64,000 nucleotides of DNA from an uncultured Leptotrichia sp. GTDB taxonomy: Bacteria > Fusobacteriota > Fusobacteriia > Fusobacteriales > Leptotrichiaceae. The stretch is taken from NCBI GenBank assembly GCA_937925095.1, contig CALEXX010000019.1:1-64000 (forward strand), given 5' to 3'. The notes under the pieces are model-generated. The model saw only the letters and a program-made list of their open reading frames with translations, searched no databases and had not been told where the DNA came from. This document shows positions 42,162 through 52,100 of this stretch, piece by piece. A program made the position numbers and the translations under genes. Within the stretch, counting starts at the first letter, position 1; each line of letters starts with the position of its first letter.

Positions 42162-43745
42162 TTATTCATTTACTTTGTTTATGAACTTTCTGAATCCTTT
42201 TTCTCCATCTTCATTATTCTTAAATACTCCACAATCTTCCAGAACCTTAGAAAAAGTTTCTCCTATGGCACTTTTTATGAATAACTCTGTATCACTTTCT
42301 ACAAGCTGTTTCAGTTTATGTGTTTCCAGATAGTATTTTAACCATTTTACATGTTTTTTCAGTTCTTCATTCTGCTCCATTTCGCAGTAACATTTTTCAT
42401 AGCTTCCTATTTCTTTAAATTCCGGAGTTTCTCTGACCTTCTGTAACAAGTTTCTTATCTCAGACATTTCCTGTTTCAATCTTCCTGGAAGAACTGCAAG
42501 TCCCATTACTTCAATAAGTCCTATATTTTCCTTTTTTATATTATGGTGCTCTTCATGTGGATGAAATATTCCCAGAGGATGAACACTATTTGTAAGATTA
42601 TTTCTTAAAACAAGATCCATTTCATATTTTCTCTTTTTAAATCTTGCTATTGGTGTTACAGTATTGTGTCTTTCTCCTTTTGTATGTGAATATATATCAA
42701 GTTTTTCTGCATCATAGTCTATCCATTTATTAAGAATTTTTTCTGAAAGTTCTACAAGCCTGTCCTTCTCTCCTCTTATTCTTATTACTGACATAGGCCA
42801 GTTTACAATTCCTGCTTCCACATCTTCATAACCTTTAAATTCTATTTTTTCTTTTATTTTGGCAGTTTCCATTGGGAATACATGTCTTCCACCCTGAAAA
42901 TGGTCATGTGAAAGAATAGAGCCTCCAACTATTGGTAAATCTGCATTTGAACCTATAAAATAATGAGGAAACTTCTCAACAAACTGAAACAGTCTTTCAA
43001 ATCCTGCCCTGTCTATTTTCATTGGCCGATGTTCTCCCGAAAACACTATACAATGTTCGTTATAATATATATAAGGGGAGTACTGGAAATACCAATCTTC
43101 ATTAGTCAAATCCATTTTTATCGTTCTGTGGTTCTGTCTTCCCGGATGATTTATCCTTCCCATATATCCTTCATTTTCCTTACATAAAAGACATTTAGGA
43201 TAATTTGTGGATACAATATTTTTCTGCATCGCAATTTCCTTCGGATCTTTTTCAGGTTTTGAAAGATTTATTGTTATTTCAAGGCTTCCATAATTATTTT
43301 CATAATTCCATTGTATATTTTTTGCTATTCTGTCTGTTCTTACATAGTTACTTTTTTTAGACAGGCCATAAAAATATTCTGTTGCCTTGTCAATTCCATT
43401 ATTTTCATATTCATTCCAGAATTCACGTCTTACCTGTGATGTTCTAGGAACTATCTGTCCCATTATCTTTGAATTCAGCAAATCCTTAAAAGTAGCTGTT
43501 GTTTCCTTCATTTTTCCATTTTCTGCAGCCCAGTCTACAATATTATCAAGAATTTCTGAAGGATAAGCTACATTTTCTATCTCTTGTCTTATACTTTCTT
43601 CTTCAAACGGTGAAAAATCCTTGTATGTGTCCAGTTCCAGACATTCCAGCACAAGATTAGTTACAAGAAGTTTATCTTCCCTTTCCACCAGTCTATTTTT
43701 TATTGAATATTCAATAAGTTTTTCAACTTCAAAAAATATATCCAT
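42162..43745 (-). CDS. galT: UDP-glucose-hexose-1-phosphate uridylyltransferase, class II
   Basis: A 527-aa class II GalT (the Gram-positive/fusobacterial type, unlike the 350-aa class I enzyme). GSILSHDHFQGGRHVFPME carries the catalytic His region, and HSVHPLGIFHPHEEHHNIKKENIGLIEVMGLAVLPGRL is seen in outline near residue 390. It moves UMP from UDP-glucose to galactose 1-phosphate. It is third in galK-galM-galT, 56 bp after galM. Confidence 0.96.
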   Translation of the reverse strand: MDIFFEVEKLIEYSIKNRLVEREDKLLVTNLVLECLELDTYKDFSPFEEESIRQEIENVAYPSEILDNIVDWAAENGKMKETTATFKDLLNSKIMGQIVPRTSQVRREFWNEYENNGIDKATEYFYGLSKKSNYVRTDRIAKNIQWNYENNYGSLEITINLSKPEKDPKEIAMQKNIVSTNYPKCLLCKENEGYMGRINHPGRQNHRTIKMDLTNEDWYFQYSPYIYYNEHCIVFSGEHRPMKIDRAGFERLFQFVEKFPHYFIGSNADLPIVGGSILSHDHFQGGRHVFPMETAKIKEKIEFKGYEDVEAGIVNWPMSVIRIRGEKDRLVELSEKILNKWIDYDAEKLDIYSHTKGERHNTVTPIARFKKRKYEMDLVLRNNLTNSVHPLGIFHPHEEHHNIKKENIGLIEVMGLAVLPGRLKQEMSEIRNLLQKVRETPEFKEIGSYEKCYCEMEQNEELKKHVKWLKYYLETHKLKQLVESDTELFIKSAIGETFSKVLEDCGVFKNNEDGEKGFRKFINKVNE

Positions 43746-43801
43746 CTGATCACTTCCCTGTATCTTTTTATCAAATATTTTGCTTTATTTATTAAATATT
43801 T

Positions 43802-44869
43802 TTATCTTACATTAAACTTGAATATTGTCTTCTGGATATATTCCTTATCCTTTTCAAGTAATTTTACTTTAAATTTTCTTTCGTTAATTCCATTTGGAAA
43901 ATCCTGTGTTTCTATTGCCACTCCCAGATATCTGTCATTTTTTTCTTTCTTACTGATTTTATTGTATCCGCTGTCAAAAACAGGAACATCATCCAGATAA
44001 TTTCCAGTATAGATAACTGCCACCCTTTCTGTTGTACAAACTTCCATTTCTATTCCACTGTATTCTGAATGCAGGACAATTTCAGGCTCTCCCCTCACTC
44101 CAATTCTGTTTAGTACAAAAGGATGATCGTAGGCCCTTGTTATATCAAATTGATGATGTTTTTCCTTTATCCCGTCTTCTATAACCTTTCCATTTCTCAG
44201 GTCAAACACAGTATCTGTAACATCTATAAATTCCCCTGTTGGAATCATATTTTCTGAAATCTCGCATACTTCATCTGCATCTATCTTAAGAACCTGTTCA
44301 TCTCCATTTTTTTCCATATCTCCCGACAGATTAAAATATGTATGGTTTGTTAAGTTTATATAAGTTTTTCTATCTGAAACTGCCTTATATTCAATTGTCA
44401 GGTGATTGCTTTCATTTATGAGGTAGCATATTTCAAAATACACATTTCCCGGATACCCTTCTTCCATGTGAGGGCTTTTATATGAAAGTTCTATCCCATT
44501 TCCCAGTTCCCTGACATTAAAAATTTTAGTATTCAGGCCTTTATTTCCACCGTGTAATGAATTTTTTCCATTATTTTTATTTAAATCATAGATTATTCCG
44601 TCAATTGAAAAAATTCCATTTCCTATCCTACCGGCAGTTCTTCCTATAATTGAACCAGGATATGCGCCATTTCCCACATAATCCTCAAAATTCTCATATC
44701 CAAGCACTACGTCCTTAAACTGCCCTTCCCTATTTTTTACAAATATTTCAGTAATTATTCCTCCAAAATTTAGAATATTTACCTGAAATCCATTGGAATT
44801 TTTCAATTCATATTTATATACATCCTGTCCTTCATATTTTCCAAAAAGGCTTTTTTCTACATTGATCAT
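43802..44869 (-). CDS. galM: Aldose 1-epimerase (galactose mutarotase)
   Basis: Interconverts alpha and beta galactose. The 355-aa beta-sandwich enzyme shows NFGGIITEIFV near the N-terminus, GRTAGRIGNG, SLHGGNKGLNTK (catalytic-site His), NLTNHTYFNLSG and YDHPFVLN, and a conserved Glu in GVAIETQDFPNGIN. It begins 18 bp after galK. Confidence 0.96.
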   Translation of the reverse strand: MINVEKSLFGKYEGQDVYKYELKNSNGFQVNILNFGGIITEIFVKNREGQFKDVVLGYENFEDYVGNGAYPGSIIGRTAGRIGNGIFSIDGIIYDLNKNNGKNSLHGGNKGLNTKIFNVRELGNGIELSYKSPHMEEGYPGNVYFEICYLINESNHLTIEYKAVSDRKTYINLTNHTYFNLSGDMEKNGDEQVLKIDADEVCEISENMIPTGEFIDVTDTVFDLRNGKVIEDGIKEKHHQFDITRAYDHPFVLNRIGVRGEPEIVLHSEYSGIEMEVCTTERVAVIYTGNYLDDVPVFDSGYNKISKKEKNDRYLGVAIETQDFPNGINERKFKVKLLEKDKEYIQKTIFKFNVR

Positions 44870-44887
44870 GGTTACAACAACTCCCTT

Positions 44888-46045
44888 TTATAGTTTTCCT
44901 GCTCCTTCACTGACTTCAACTATATAAAAATCAGCATCATAACCTATTTTATCTCTATATTTTTCTCCAACATTTTTTATAAAATCAGCAACTTTATCTT
45001 TTTTCACAATACTTACAGTACATCCACCAAATCCTGCACCTGTCATTCTTGAACCTACTACACCTTCCTGTTTCCATGCAAGTTCCACCAATGTATCAAG
45101 TTCCACTCCTGTCACTTCATAGTCATCCCTTAAGGATTCGTGAGATTGGTTCATAAGTTTTCCAAATTCTTCCAGATTACCTTCTGAAAGCTCCTTCTGA
45201 GCCTTTAATGTTCTCTGATTTTCATAAACTGCATGTTTTGCCCTTTTTCTATTTATTTCATTTGAAATAAGTTCCTTATTAGCTTCAAATTCTTCAATGG
45301 AAAGTTCTCCCAATGCTTTTATGTCAAGCTTTGACTGAAGTTCTTCCAGAGCCTTTTCACACTCGCTTCTTCTTTCATTGTATTTAGAATCTGCAAGTCC
45401 TCTTCTCTTATTTGTGTTTGATATTACTATTACTTCATCCTTCAGTACTACAGGAACATACTCATATTTTAATGTATTACAGTCAAGTAGAATAGCATGG
45501 TCTTTTTTACCCATTCCTACTGCAAACTGATCCATTATTCCAGAGTTTACTCCTATGAACAGGTTTTCTGTCTTCTGACCAAGTTTAACCATTTCTATCA
45601 TGTCAATATCAAGATTGAAAAGATCCTTTAGAACTACTGCTGTCAGAATTTCTATTGACGCTGATGAAGAAAGTCCGGCTCCGTTTGGAATATTTCCGTA
45701 AAAAACAATATCAAATCCGCTGTCTATTTTCTGACCGGCATCAATGAACATCTTAATTACTCCTTTAGGATAATTTGCCCAGTCATGCTCCTTTTCATTT
45801 TCCAGTTTATCCAAAGTAAATTCCATTATTCCTAATTCAGCAAAATTTTCTGAATACATTCTGAATCTATTGTCATCTCTTTTTTTCACTAAAGCATAAG
45901 TTCCTTTATCTATTGCGCATGGAAATACATTACCACCATTGTAGTCTGTATGTTCTCCTATCAGGTTTACCCTTCCTGGTGAAAAGAATTCCTTTTCATG
46001 CTTGATTCCAAATAACTTTAAGAATTTTTCCTTTAAATCCTTCAT
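44888..46045 (-). CDS. galK: Galactokinase
   Basis: Phosphorylates galactose at C1. The 385-aa GHMP kinase has the galactokinase signature GRVNLIGEHTDYNGG near residue 25, the ATP loop PNGAGLSSSASIEI near 120 and the C-terminal MTGAGFGGCTVSI near 335. GGAGGAG stands before the ATG. It is the first gene of the gal operon; galE and a galactose transporter are not in the window. Confidence 0.97.
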   Translation of the reverse strand: MKDLKEKFLKLFGIKHEKEFFSPGRVNLIGEHTDYNGGNVFPCAIDKGTYALVKKRDDNRFRMYSENFAELGIMEFTLDKLENEKEHDWANYPKGVIKMFIDAGQKIDSGFDIVFYGNIPNGAGLSSSASIEILTAVVLKDLFNLDIDMIEMVKLGQKTENLFIGVNSGIMDQFAVGMGKKDHAILLDCNTLKYEYVPVVLKDEVIVISNTNKRRGLADSKYNERRSECEKALEELQSKLDIKALGELSIEEFEANKELISNEINRKRAKHAVYENQRTLKAQKELSEGNLEEFGKLMNQSHESLRDDYEVTGVELDTLVELAWKQEGVVGSRMTGAGFGGCTVSIVKKDKVADFIKNVGEKYRDKIGYDADFYIVEVSEGAGKL

Positions 46046-46084
46046 TCCCTTCTCCTCCTAAATTTTCTATCATTCTTCTACAAG

Positions 46085-46165
46085 TATGTACATACCTCGC
46101 CTATTTATATTAATACAAGTATACCCAACTTTTTTTACTTTGGTTAAAAAAGTTTATATTTTTTC
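46085..46165 (-). promoter_or_regulatory. Candidate gal promoter with palindrome
   Basis: On the minus strand TTAACC and TATACT are 18 nt apart, and about 30 bp downstream lies the perfect 12-bp palindrome GTATGTACATAC (46085-46096), before the galK ribosome site. A repressor could act at the palindrome. The 335-bp gap 46046-46380 otherwise holds only the trkH terminator. Confidence 0.35.
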
Positions 46166-46300
46166 ATAGCCTTTTTTCACTTTTTTAAAAAAGATATGTT
46201 AATCCTTAGTTTTATCAATACTTCTAAGCCAATACTTTTTTTACTTTATATTCATAATATATAGAAATTATATTTCTTCGCTTAATAGAATTCATAAAAA

Positions 46301-46366
46301 AAAGACTATCCGTATACTGCATCCAATCTTATTTCTAAGATTTTGAATACAGTCCAGACAGTCTTT
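46301..46366 (-). terminator. Terminator of trkH
   Basis: A long interrupted stem (outer AAAGACT / AGTCTTT, middle ACTG / CAGT, inner AATCTTA / TAAGATT), 15 bp past the trkH stop, followed on the minus strand by a T-run. Confidence 0.82.
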
Positions 46367-46380
46367 TAAGATATTTATAA

Positions 46381-47829
46381 TTATTTTATTCTCCATGTTT
46401 CCGGTGCAAACAGTATAAGCATAGGGAACAGTTCAAGTCTTCCTGCAAGCATTCCAAAGCTTAAGAATATTTTTGACACATCCGTCATGTCGGCAAAACT
46501 GAATGCAGGCCCAACTTTTCCAAGTCCCGGACCTATATTATTAAATGTTGCCGCAACTGCACTGAAAGCTGTCAGAAAATCATCTGTTGTCATTGAAACT
46601 ACTAGAAGAAGTACCGTAAATATTCCAATGTATACGATAAAATAGTTTGCAACGCCCTTTTTTACCTTTGAATCAAGCGGTTTATGCTCATATTTTATGG
46701 AAACTACTCTGTTAGGGCTTATCATCTGCTTTATTTCTGCAACAAACATTTTAGCCATCATTATGACTCTGGAAATTTTAAGTCCTCCTGCTGTTGATCC
46801 GGCACATGCTCCAAAAAACATAAGCAGAAGAAGTACAGTTTGTGAAAATACCGGCCACTTTCCAAAATCAGCCGTTGAGAAACCTGTTGTTGTAATTACA
46901 GATGAAACTGTAAAAAATATATCCCTTAATGCATGCCCCATTGATTTATAGGTTGTACTTATATTTATAAATATAAGTGCCACTGCAGCCCCTACTATTA
47001 TGAGGTAGTATTTCAATTCCTCATTGCTTAATGCTTCCTTCACTTTTCCTATAAGTATAAAATAATATATGTTGAAATTCACTCCAAAGACAAGCATCCC
47101 AACAGCAAGAACTATATCAACATATGCACTGTTATAAGGAAGAATACTTCCATTTCTTGCTCCAAATCCTCCTGTCCCTGCTGTTCCAAAAGCAAGAAGT
47201 GAAGATTCAAACCAGTCAAGTCCACCAAGCATAAGAAGTACAATCATTATTCCTGTCATTACAAGATAAATTTTATAAAGAACTCTCGCTGTAGTAGACA
47301 GTTTAGATACAAGTTTTCCAAATGTAGGACCCGGAACTTCCGCCTTCATTACATGGACTGATCCGGGCGAATGTTTTGGAAATATTGCCAGTACAAGTAC
47401 AAGTACTCCCATACCTCCCACAAGGTGCGTAAAACTTCTCCAGAATAAATTTGAACGGCTTATTAAGCTCAAATCTGTTATAATACTGGATCCCGTTGTG
47501 GTAAATCCGCTAACTGTTTCAAAAAATGCATCTATAAAGGAAGGAATTTCCTTTGTTATAACAAATGGCAATGCTCCAAATGCCGACATAAGTATCCATG
47601 AAAGTGCAACTATTACAAATCCTTCTCTTCCCTGTATTGACATATTTTCAGGACTTTTGAAGGACAGTACTAGGCCCATGGCTATAAGCAGCATTATTAC
47701 ACCAAAGTAAGCTCCTTTATACTTCAATGATTCGCCATAAATAAAACTTACTCCTAAAGGAAGTACCATTAACATTGCTTCCAGTAGAAGAAGTCTTCCG
47801 ATTACAAAACCTATCATTCTTTTATTCAT
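46381..47829 (-). CDS. trkH: Potassium uptake protein TrkH
   Basis: A 482-aa K+ translocating subunit with about ten membrane segments in four repeat units. The selectivity filter loops show TVSGFTTTGSS, GTAGTGGFGARNGS, SVITTTGFSTADFG and AATFNNIGPGLGKVG. It is paired with trkA 49 bp upstream, whose product gates it. Confidence 0.96.
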   Translation of the reverse strand: MNKRMIGFVIGRLLLLEAMLMVLPLGVSFIYGESLKYKGAYFGVIMLLIAMGLVLSFKSPENMSIQGREGFVIVALSWILMSAFGALPFVITKEIPSFIDAFFETVSGFTTTGSSIITDLSLISRSNLFWRSFTHLVGGMGVLVLVLAIFPKHSPGSVHVMKAEVPGPTFGKLVSKLSTTARVLYKIYLVMTGIMIVLLMLGGLDWFESSLLAFGTAGTGGFGARNGSILPYNSAYVDIVLAVGMLVFGVNFNIYYFILIGKVKEALSNEELKYYLIIVGAAVALIFINISTTYKSMGHALRDIFFTVSSVITTTGFSTADFGKWPVFSQTVLLLLMFFGACAGSTAGGLKISRVIMMAKMFVAEIKQMISPNRVVSIKYEHKPLDSKVKKGVANYFIVYIGIFTVLLLVVSMTTDDFLTAFSAVAATFNNIGPGLGKVGPAFSFADMTDVSKIFLSFGMLAGRLELFPMLILFAPETWRIK

Positions 47830-47878
47830 TTTATTCTCCTGATTTTTCTGTTTTAAGATAACTCATGAAAAAAATCCA

Positions 47879-49237
47879 TTATCCTAAAATATCATCAAAA
47901 TCTTCTACTCCTTTTCTAGTTGTTATTATCATTACCTTATCATTAACTTCTATCGTGTCATTTCCTCCAGGATACGTCAGCTCTTCCCTTCTCAGAATTC
48001 CTGCTATTATTACTTCAGGCAATATTGCAAGGTCTTTTAACGGTATCCCTATTGATTTACTTTTTTCATTAATTTCGAAAACCATTGCTTCAACCCTATT
48101 TTCTCCAAATCTATGAAGGGTATTCATTTTTGATCCTTTTGCATTCATTTTTGATCTTACTACTCTTATAATTATATCTGAAATTACCTTTTTAGGGACA
48201 ATAGGTGTACAGAATTCATACTTCTCAAGAATTGGAAGCAAAAGAGTTCTGTTCATCTGAGTTATGATTTTTCCTGAATTTACAGATTTTGCAAACATTG
48301 ATATTACCATGTTTTCTTCATCATTGTCAGTTGCCGCAATAACTGCATCGTATTTTTCAATTCCTTCATTAAGAAGAAGTTCCTGATCTGTTTCATCTCC
48401 CCTGACAACTATGGCATTAAGATAGTTATTACTCAGTTTCTTTGCTGTTTCCCTAACTTCTTCTATAACTTTAACCTGTTTTTTCCTTTTTATAAGCTTT
48501 TCTAGAAGGTAATGGGACAATGTTCCTCCACCAATCAGCATAACAGAATTTATATCCTTATTTTTTTTGTATCCCATCCTGTCATAGAAGTTTGCCACTG
48601 CATCATTTGTTCCTGTTACGTATATAACATCATCTTCTTCCAGTATAAAATCTCCAGTAGGTACCATTATGTCTTTTCCTCTTTCCACAATACATATTAT
48701 TACCTTATCTTTTAATCCGCTGTTAAGATTTTTCAATTTCATACCCGCCAGCTGGCTTCCTTTTTCAATTAAAAGTTCCAACATATTTGCCCTGTTTGAA
48801 AAAAATGTATCTACGCTTTCTGCATTTGGGAATTTCAGAGTATTCATTATTGTTCTTGCCGCTTCCTCTTCAGGATTTATCATCAAGGAAATTCCAAGTT
48901 CTTCCCTTACAAAACGCATATTCGTAGTATATTCCGGATTTCTTACCCTTGCAATTGTATAATTTGCTCCAAGTTTTTTTGCCATAATGCACGAAATGAT
49001 GTTCAGCTCATCGGCTTCAGTTACTGCAATAAAAATATCAGCAGTATCAACTCCCGCTTCCAGAAGATTTTCATAGGAAGCTCCGTTTCCTGCCAATCCT
49101 GTTATATCATTCTTTTCAATAACCTTATTTAAAATCTCTTCTTCCTTCTCTATAAGAATGACATCGTTGTTTATTTCTGACAATTCGCTGCACAGTGCCT
49201 CTCCAACAACTCCTGCACCAACTATTACTATTTTCAT
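47879..49237 (-). CDS. trkA: Trk system potassium uptake regulatory protein TrkA
   Basis: A 452-aa cytosolic NAD(H)/ATP-binding gating subunit with two RCK units. Each has a Rossmann fold (MKIVIVGAGVVGEALCSEL near residue 1; VMLIGGGTLSHYLLEKLI near 232) and a TrkA-C domain (about 140-215 and 370-450). Complete. GGAAGG precedes the ATG. Confidence 0.96.
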   Translation of the reverse strand: MKIVIVGAGVVGEALCSELSEINNDVILIEKEEEILNKVIEKNDITGLAGNGASYENLLEAGVDTADIFIAVTEADELNIISCIMAKKLGANYTIARVRNPEYTTNMRFVREELGISLMINPEEEAARTIMNTLKFPNAESVDTFFSNRANMLELLIEKGSQLAGMKLKNLNSGLKDKVIICIVERGKDIMVPTGDFILEEDDVIYVTGTNDAVANFYDRMGYKKNKDINSVMLIGGGTLSHYLLEKLIKRKKQVKVIEEVRETAKKLSNNYLNAIVVRGDETDQELLLNEGIEKYDAVIAATDNDEENMVISMFAKSVNSGKIITQMNRTLLLPILEKYEFCTPIVPKKVISDIIIRVVRSKMNAKGSKMNTLHRFGENRVEAMVFEINEKSKSIGIPLKDLAILPEVIIAGILRREELTYPGGNDTIEVNDKVMIITTRKGVEDFDDILG

Positions 49238-49330
49238 TTTTCCTTCCTTCTTTTAACGTTATCTTTTTTCAAAATTTATTTTATTCCTTAACTTTCATTC
49301 TACCATATTCTTTTCAAAATTTGCAAATTT

Positions 49331-49945
49331 CTATTGTGTTAAATTAATATATTCAAAATAAGTGTATCCATCTTCCATAATGTGCATTTTTGTCATTGAG
49401 CCGTTATCTATCCTGAATTTCCAATATCCGTCAAGATTTCCGAAAAGATAGTAACTTATCAGAGCTTGAATAACCCCTGCATGAGCCACAACAAGAATTT
49501 TTTTATCTTTATGTCCGCTTATTATTTCATCCATTTTTTTAGCAGTTCTCAGCATCATTTCATTGATGCTTTCCCCTTTATCCACTTTAAAGTTTCTCCA
49601 GTCATTCCTCATTTTTTCCACTTTATCCGGATATTCATTTTTTATTTCTTCATAAGTTTTTCCTTCAAATATTCCAAAATTCACTTCCCTAAGCTCTTCA
49701 GTAAGAATTTTTTCAACTCTTTTATCTATTCCAAGTATTTCCATACTCTGACTGCATCTTTTCAAATCACTTGAGAATACAATATCCGGAGTTTTTTCCC
49801 TTTTTTCAAGTAAAATCCTTGTATTTCTAAGCTGTTCCATACCTGTTGCATTTAAATCAGGATCTGAATGGCCAAAATAAAGTTTTGCTTTATTAAAGTC
49901 TGTTTCTCCATGCCTTATAAAAATCACTTCTGTATTTTCCCACAT
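49331..49945 (-). CDS. Histidine phosphatase family protein (phosphoglycerate mutase-like)
   Basis: 204 aa. The RHGET motif (IFIRHGETDFNKAKLYFGHSDPDL, catalytic His near residue 12), a Glu in LREVNFGIFEG, and LVVAHAGVIQALI with the second His near 155 mark it as a branch-1 histidine phosphatase. Substrates range from alpha-ribazole phosphate to small phosphosugars; no cobalamin gene is adjacent, so CobC is unlikely to be the right name. It has its own promoter and stops 93 bp before trkA. Confidence 0.85.
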   Translation of the reverse strand: MWENTEVIFIRHGETDFNKAKLYFGHSDPDLNATGMEQLRNTRILLEKREKTPDIVFSSDLKRCSQSMEILGIDKRVEKILTEELREVNFGIFEGKTYEEIKNEYPDKVEKMRNDWRNFKVDKGESINEMMLRTAKKMDEIISGHKDKKILVVAHAGVIQALISYYLFGNLDGYWKFRIDNGSMTKMHIMEDGYTYFEYINLTQ

Positions 49946-50049
49946 ATGTTTTATTCTCCATTTTTATTTTTTATATCCGCTACTTTTTCAACTACTTGAA
50001 AACACCAGATATATTAAATCCTTTATTTGTATATTTTCTTTTATTTTTT

Positions 50050-50078
50050 ATTATAGCATATTTTCACATTAATTCTAA
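50050..50078 (-). promoter_or_regulatory. Promoter of the histidine phosphatase gene
   Basis: On the minus strand TTAGAA and TATAAT are 17 nt apart, about 105 bp before the ATG. The gap 49946-50419 (474 bp) holds this and the znuA promoter; no ORF with coding character or RNA gene is seen in between. Confidence 0.55.
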
Positions 50079-50336
50079 TACATATTATATGTTTTTGATG
50101 TTAAAATTTTATCTTTCTTTTTTTCTTTTAAAATTATTCCAAATAGTGTATAATTCAACTAAATCTTGCCTTTTTTTCAAAGGATCAAAGGTTTGCAGTA
50201 TTTTAAAGTTCTATATCTTTATTTTTATTATAGTCTATTTTTTGTAGAATAAGTTTCCTTATTGTTTAATAGTATAATATATGTTCGGTTAATCATATGT
50301 TTTTATAATAGTTTAATATTTTTTCGTTGACAATTA

Positions 50337-50365
50337 TTATTTTTTATTATAAAATTTTATCATAT
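50337..50365 (+). promoter_or_regulatory. Promoter of the zinc/manganese transporter operon
   Basis: TTGACA (50337-50342) and TAAAAT (50360-50365) with 17-nt spacing, 55 bp before the ATG. I could not identify a Zur or MntR consensus box here. Confidence 0.7.
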
Positions 50366-50419
50366 ATAGTAAAGATTTCATAATACTATAAAACAAATAC
50401 ACTTATTTAAGGAGGAAAC

Positions 50420-51352
50420 ATGAAAAAACTGCTAACTGTTCTACTTTTAGGATTACTTTTCCTATCATGTGGAAAAAAGGAAGAAGAAAAAGCTTCAAAA
50501 GAAAATGGAAAAACTGAAGCTGCCGCTGAAAACAAAGAAACTATTGTGGCAAGTACAGCACCGCTTAAATGGCTTGTTGAGAAAATTGCCGGTAAGGACT
50601 ACAATGTAATTGCAATTGTTCCACCTAATGCAAACCATGAACTTTTTGAGCCAAAACCGGATGATTTGAAAAAACTGGAAAATTCAAAACTGTTTTTCAC
50701 ATATAATCTTTTGGGATTCGAAAAAAAGATAGCTGAAAGTCTTAATAATTCAGATAAAGTTGTAAATGTCCTAAGTTCTGTCGATCCTGCATTGCTTCTT
50801 AAAGGGCATGACCACCACGAAGACAAGGATAAACATGACGAACATGATAAGCACGATGAACATGACGAACATGGGGAAATTGATCCGCATGTATGGTTCT
50901 CATTAAAGCTGATGCCTTCAGCCGCACTTGAAATCAAAAACAAACTGGTTCAGGCTTATCCTGATAAAAAAGATGTTTTTGAAAAAAATTACAACGCCTT
51001 TTTAGAAGAACTTGCAAAAGAAAAAGAAAATCTTGATAAGAAAATGGCTTCTAAAACAAAGAAAGCCTACATGATTTACCACCCTGCACTGAACTACTTT
51101 ATAAAAGATTACAATGTGGAAGAAGTTTCAGTGGAATATGAAGGAAAAGAACCAACAGCACAGCAAATTAAAGAAATAATAGATGAAGCTAAGGAACATA
51201 ATATAACTACAATACTTGTTCAGCCACAGTTCCCTAAACAGAGTATAGAAATAATCGCTAAAGAAATTCCAAATGCTAAAATTGTGGAATTTAACGTTGA
51301 CAAGGAAAATGTATTTGAAAACTTAAATCAATTTGTAGATTATCTTGACTAA
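50420..51352 (+). CDS. znuA: Metal ABC transporter substrate-binding lipoprotein, ZnuA/AdcA-like
   Basis: A 310-aa binding protein with lipobox LLFLSC (Cys17). A His/Asp-rich loop of about 27 residues (GHDHHEDKDKHDEHDKH region, near residues 131-157) sits between NANHELFEPKP and PHVWFSLKLMP; this loop is typical of zinc rather than manganese proteins. The metal-site His residues are in NANHE, DPHVW and IYHPALNYF. It opens a three-gene operon with the ATPase and permease. Zinc is the best guess; manganese cannot be excluded. Confidence 0.92.
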   Translation: MKKLLTVLLLGLLFLSCGKKEEEKASKENGKTEAAAENKETIVASTAPLKWLVEKIAGKDYNVIAIVPPNANHELFEPKPDDLKKLENSKLFFTYNLLGFEKKIAESLNNSDKVVNVLSSVDPALLLKGHDHHEDKDKHDEHDKHDEHDEHGEIDPHVWFSLKLMPSAALEIKNKLVQAYPDKKDVFEKNYNAFLEELAKEKENLDKKMASKTKKAYMIYHPALNYFIKDYNVEEVSVEYEGKEPTAQQIKEIIDEAKEHNITTILVQPQFPKQSIEIIAKEIPNAKIVEFNVDKENVFENLNQFVDYLD

Positions 51353-51402
51353 AAACTTCATAAACAGAAATAACTGACACTATTATAACGGAAAGGATGC
51401 AA

Positions 51403-52089
51403 ATGAATAATTCCCAGGAAAAACTGATTAGCGTAAGAAACTTAAATTTTAAATATAATAAGGAAATCATTCTCTCTGATATTAATTTTGATATTATAAA
51501 AGGAGAAAATGTAGCCATTTTAGGTAGGAACGGTGGTGGAAAATCTACACTTGTTAAAGTGATACTTGGATTTTTAAAGAAAAATTCAGGAAGTGTGGAA
51601 TTCTTTATTAATAAAAACAAAATAGGTTATCTTCCTCAAATAAGAGAATTCGATGCTTCCTTTCCGATTAATATTTTTGACCTTGTAATATCCGGACTGG
51701 CAAGCAGAAAGAATCTTTTCCGTAGGTTTAACAAGGAGGAAAAGGAAAAAACCGAAGCTCTTTTAAAAGAATTTGGAATTGATAACCTGAAAAATAAACT
51801 CATAAGCGAAGTTTCAGGAGGTCAGCTTCAAAGGGCTTTAATTGCGAGGGCTCTTATTTCTTCCCCTGATATTATTTTTTTGGATGAGCCTGAATCTTTT
51901 CTTGACCAGAAATTTGAATATCAGCTTTTTGAAAAGATAAAACGGCTTTCAGATTCCACACTTGTTATTATTTCCCATGAAATGGAAAAAATATATAACT
52001 ATATTGATACTATATTTATTGTGGAAAATAATATAAAAATCTTCAGAAATAAAGAAGAATACTATAAAAAATATACACATAGACATTAA
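51403..52089 (+). CDS. znuC: Metal ABC transporter ATP-binding protein, ZnuC-like
   Basis: A 228-aa ATPase: Walker A GRNGGGKST (near residue 40), signature VSGGQLQRALIARAL, Walker B LDEPESFLD and H-loop ISHE. GGAAAGG stands 6 nt before this ATG; an upstream in-frame ATG (51397) is too close to the site. Energises the ZnuB-like permease encoded 11 bp later. Confidence 0.93.
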   Translation: MNNSQEKLISVRNLNFKYNKEIILSDINFDIIKGENVAILGRNGGGKSTLVKVILGFLKKNSGSVEFFINKNKIGYLPQIREFDASFPINIFDLVISGLASRKNLFRRFNKEEKEKTEALLKEFGIDNLKNKLISEVSGGQLQRALIARALISSPDIIFLDEPESFLDQKFEYQLFEKIKRLSDSTLVIISHEMEKIYNYIDTIFIVENNIKIFRNKEEYYKKYTHRH

Positions 52090-52100
52090 GAGGGGGAAAA

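Noticed and set aside
49996..50247. An 83-codon frame in the gap before znuA
   Set aside because: Almost all Phe/Ile/Leu/Tyr/Ser, no ribosome site, and it overlaps the minus-strand promoter.
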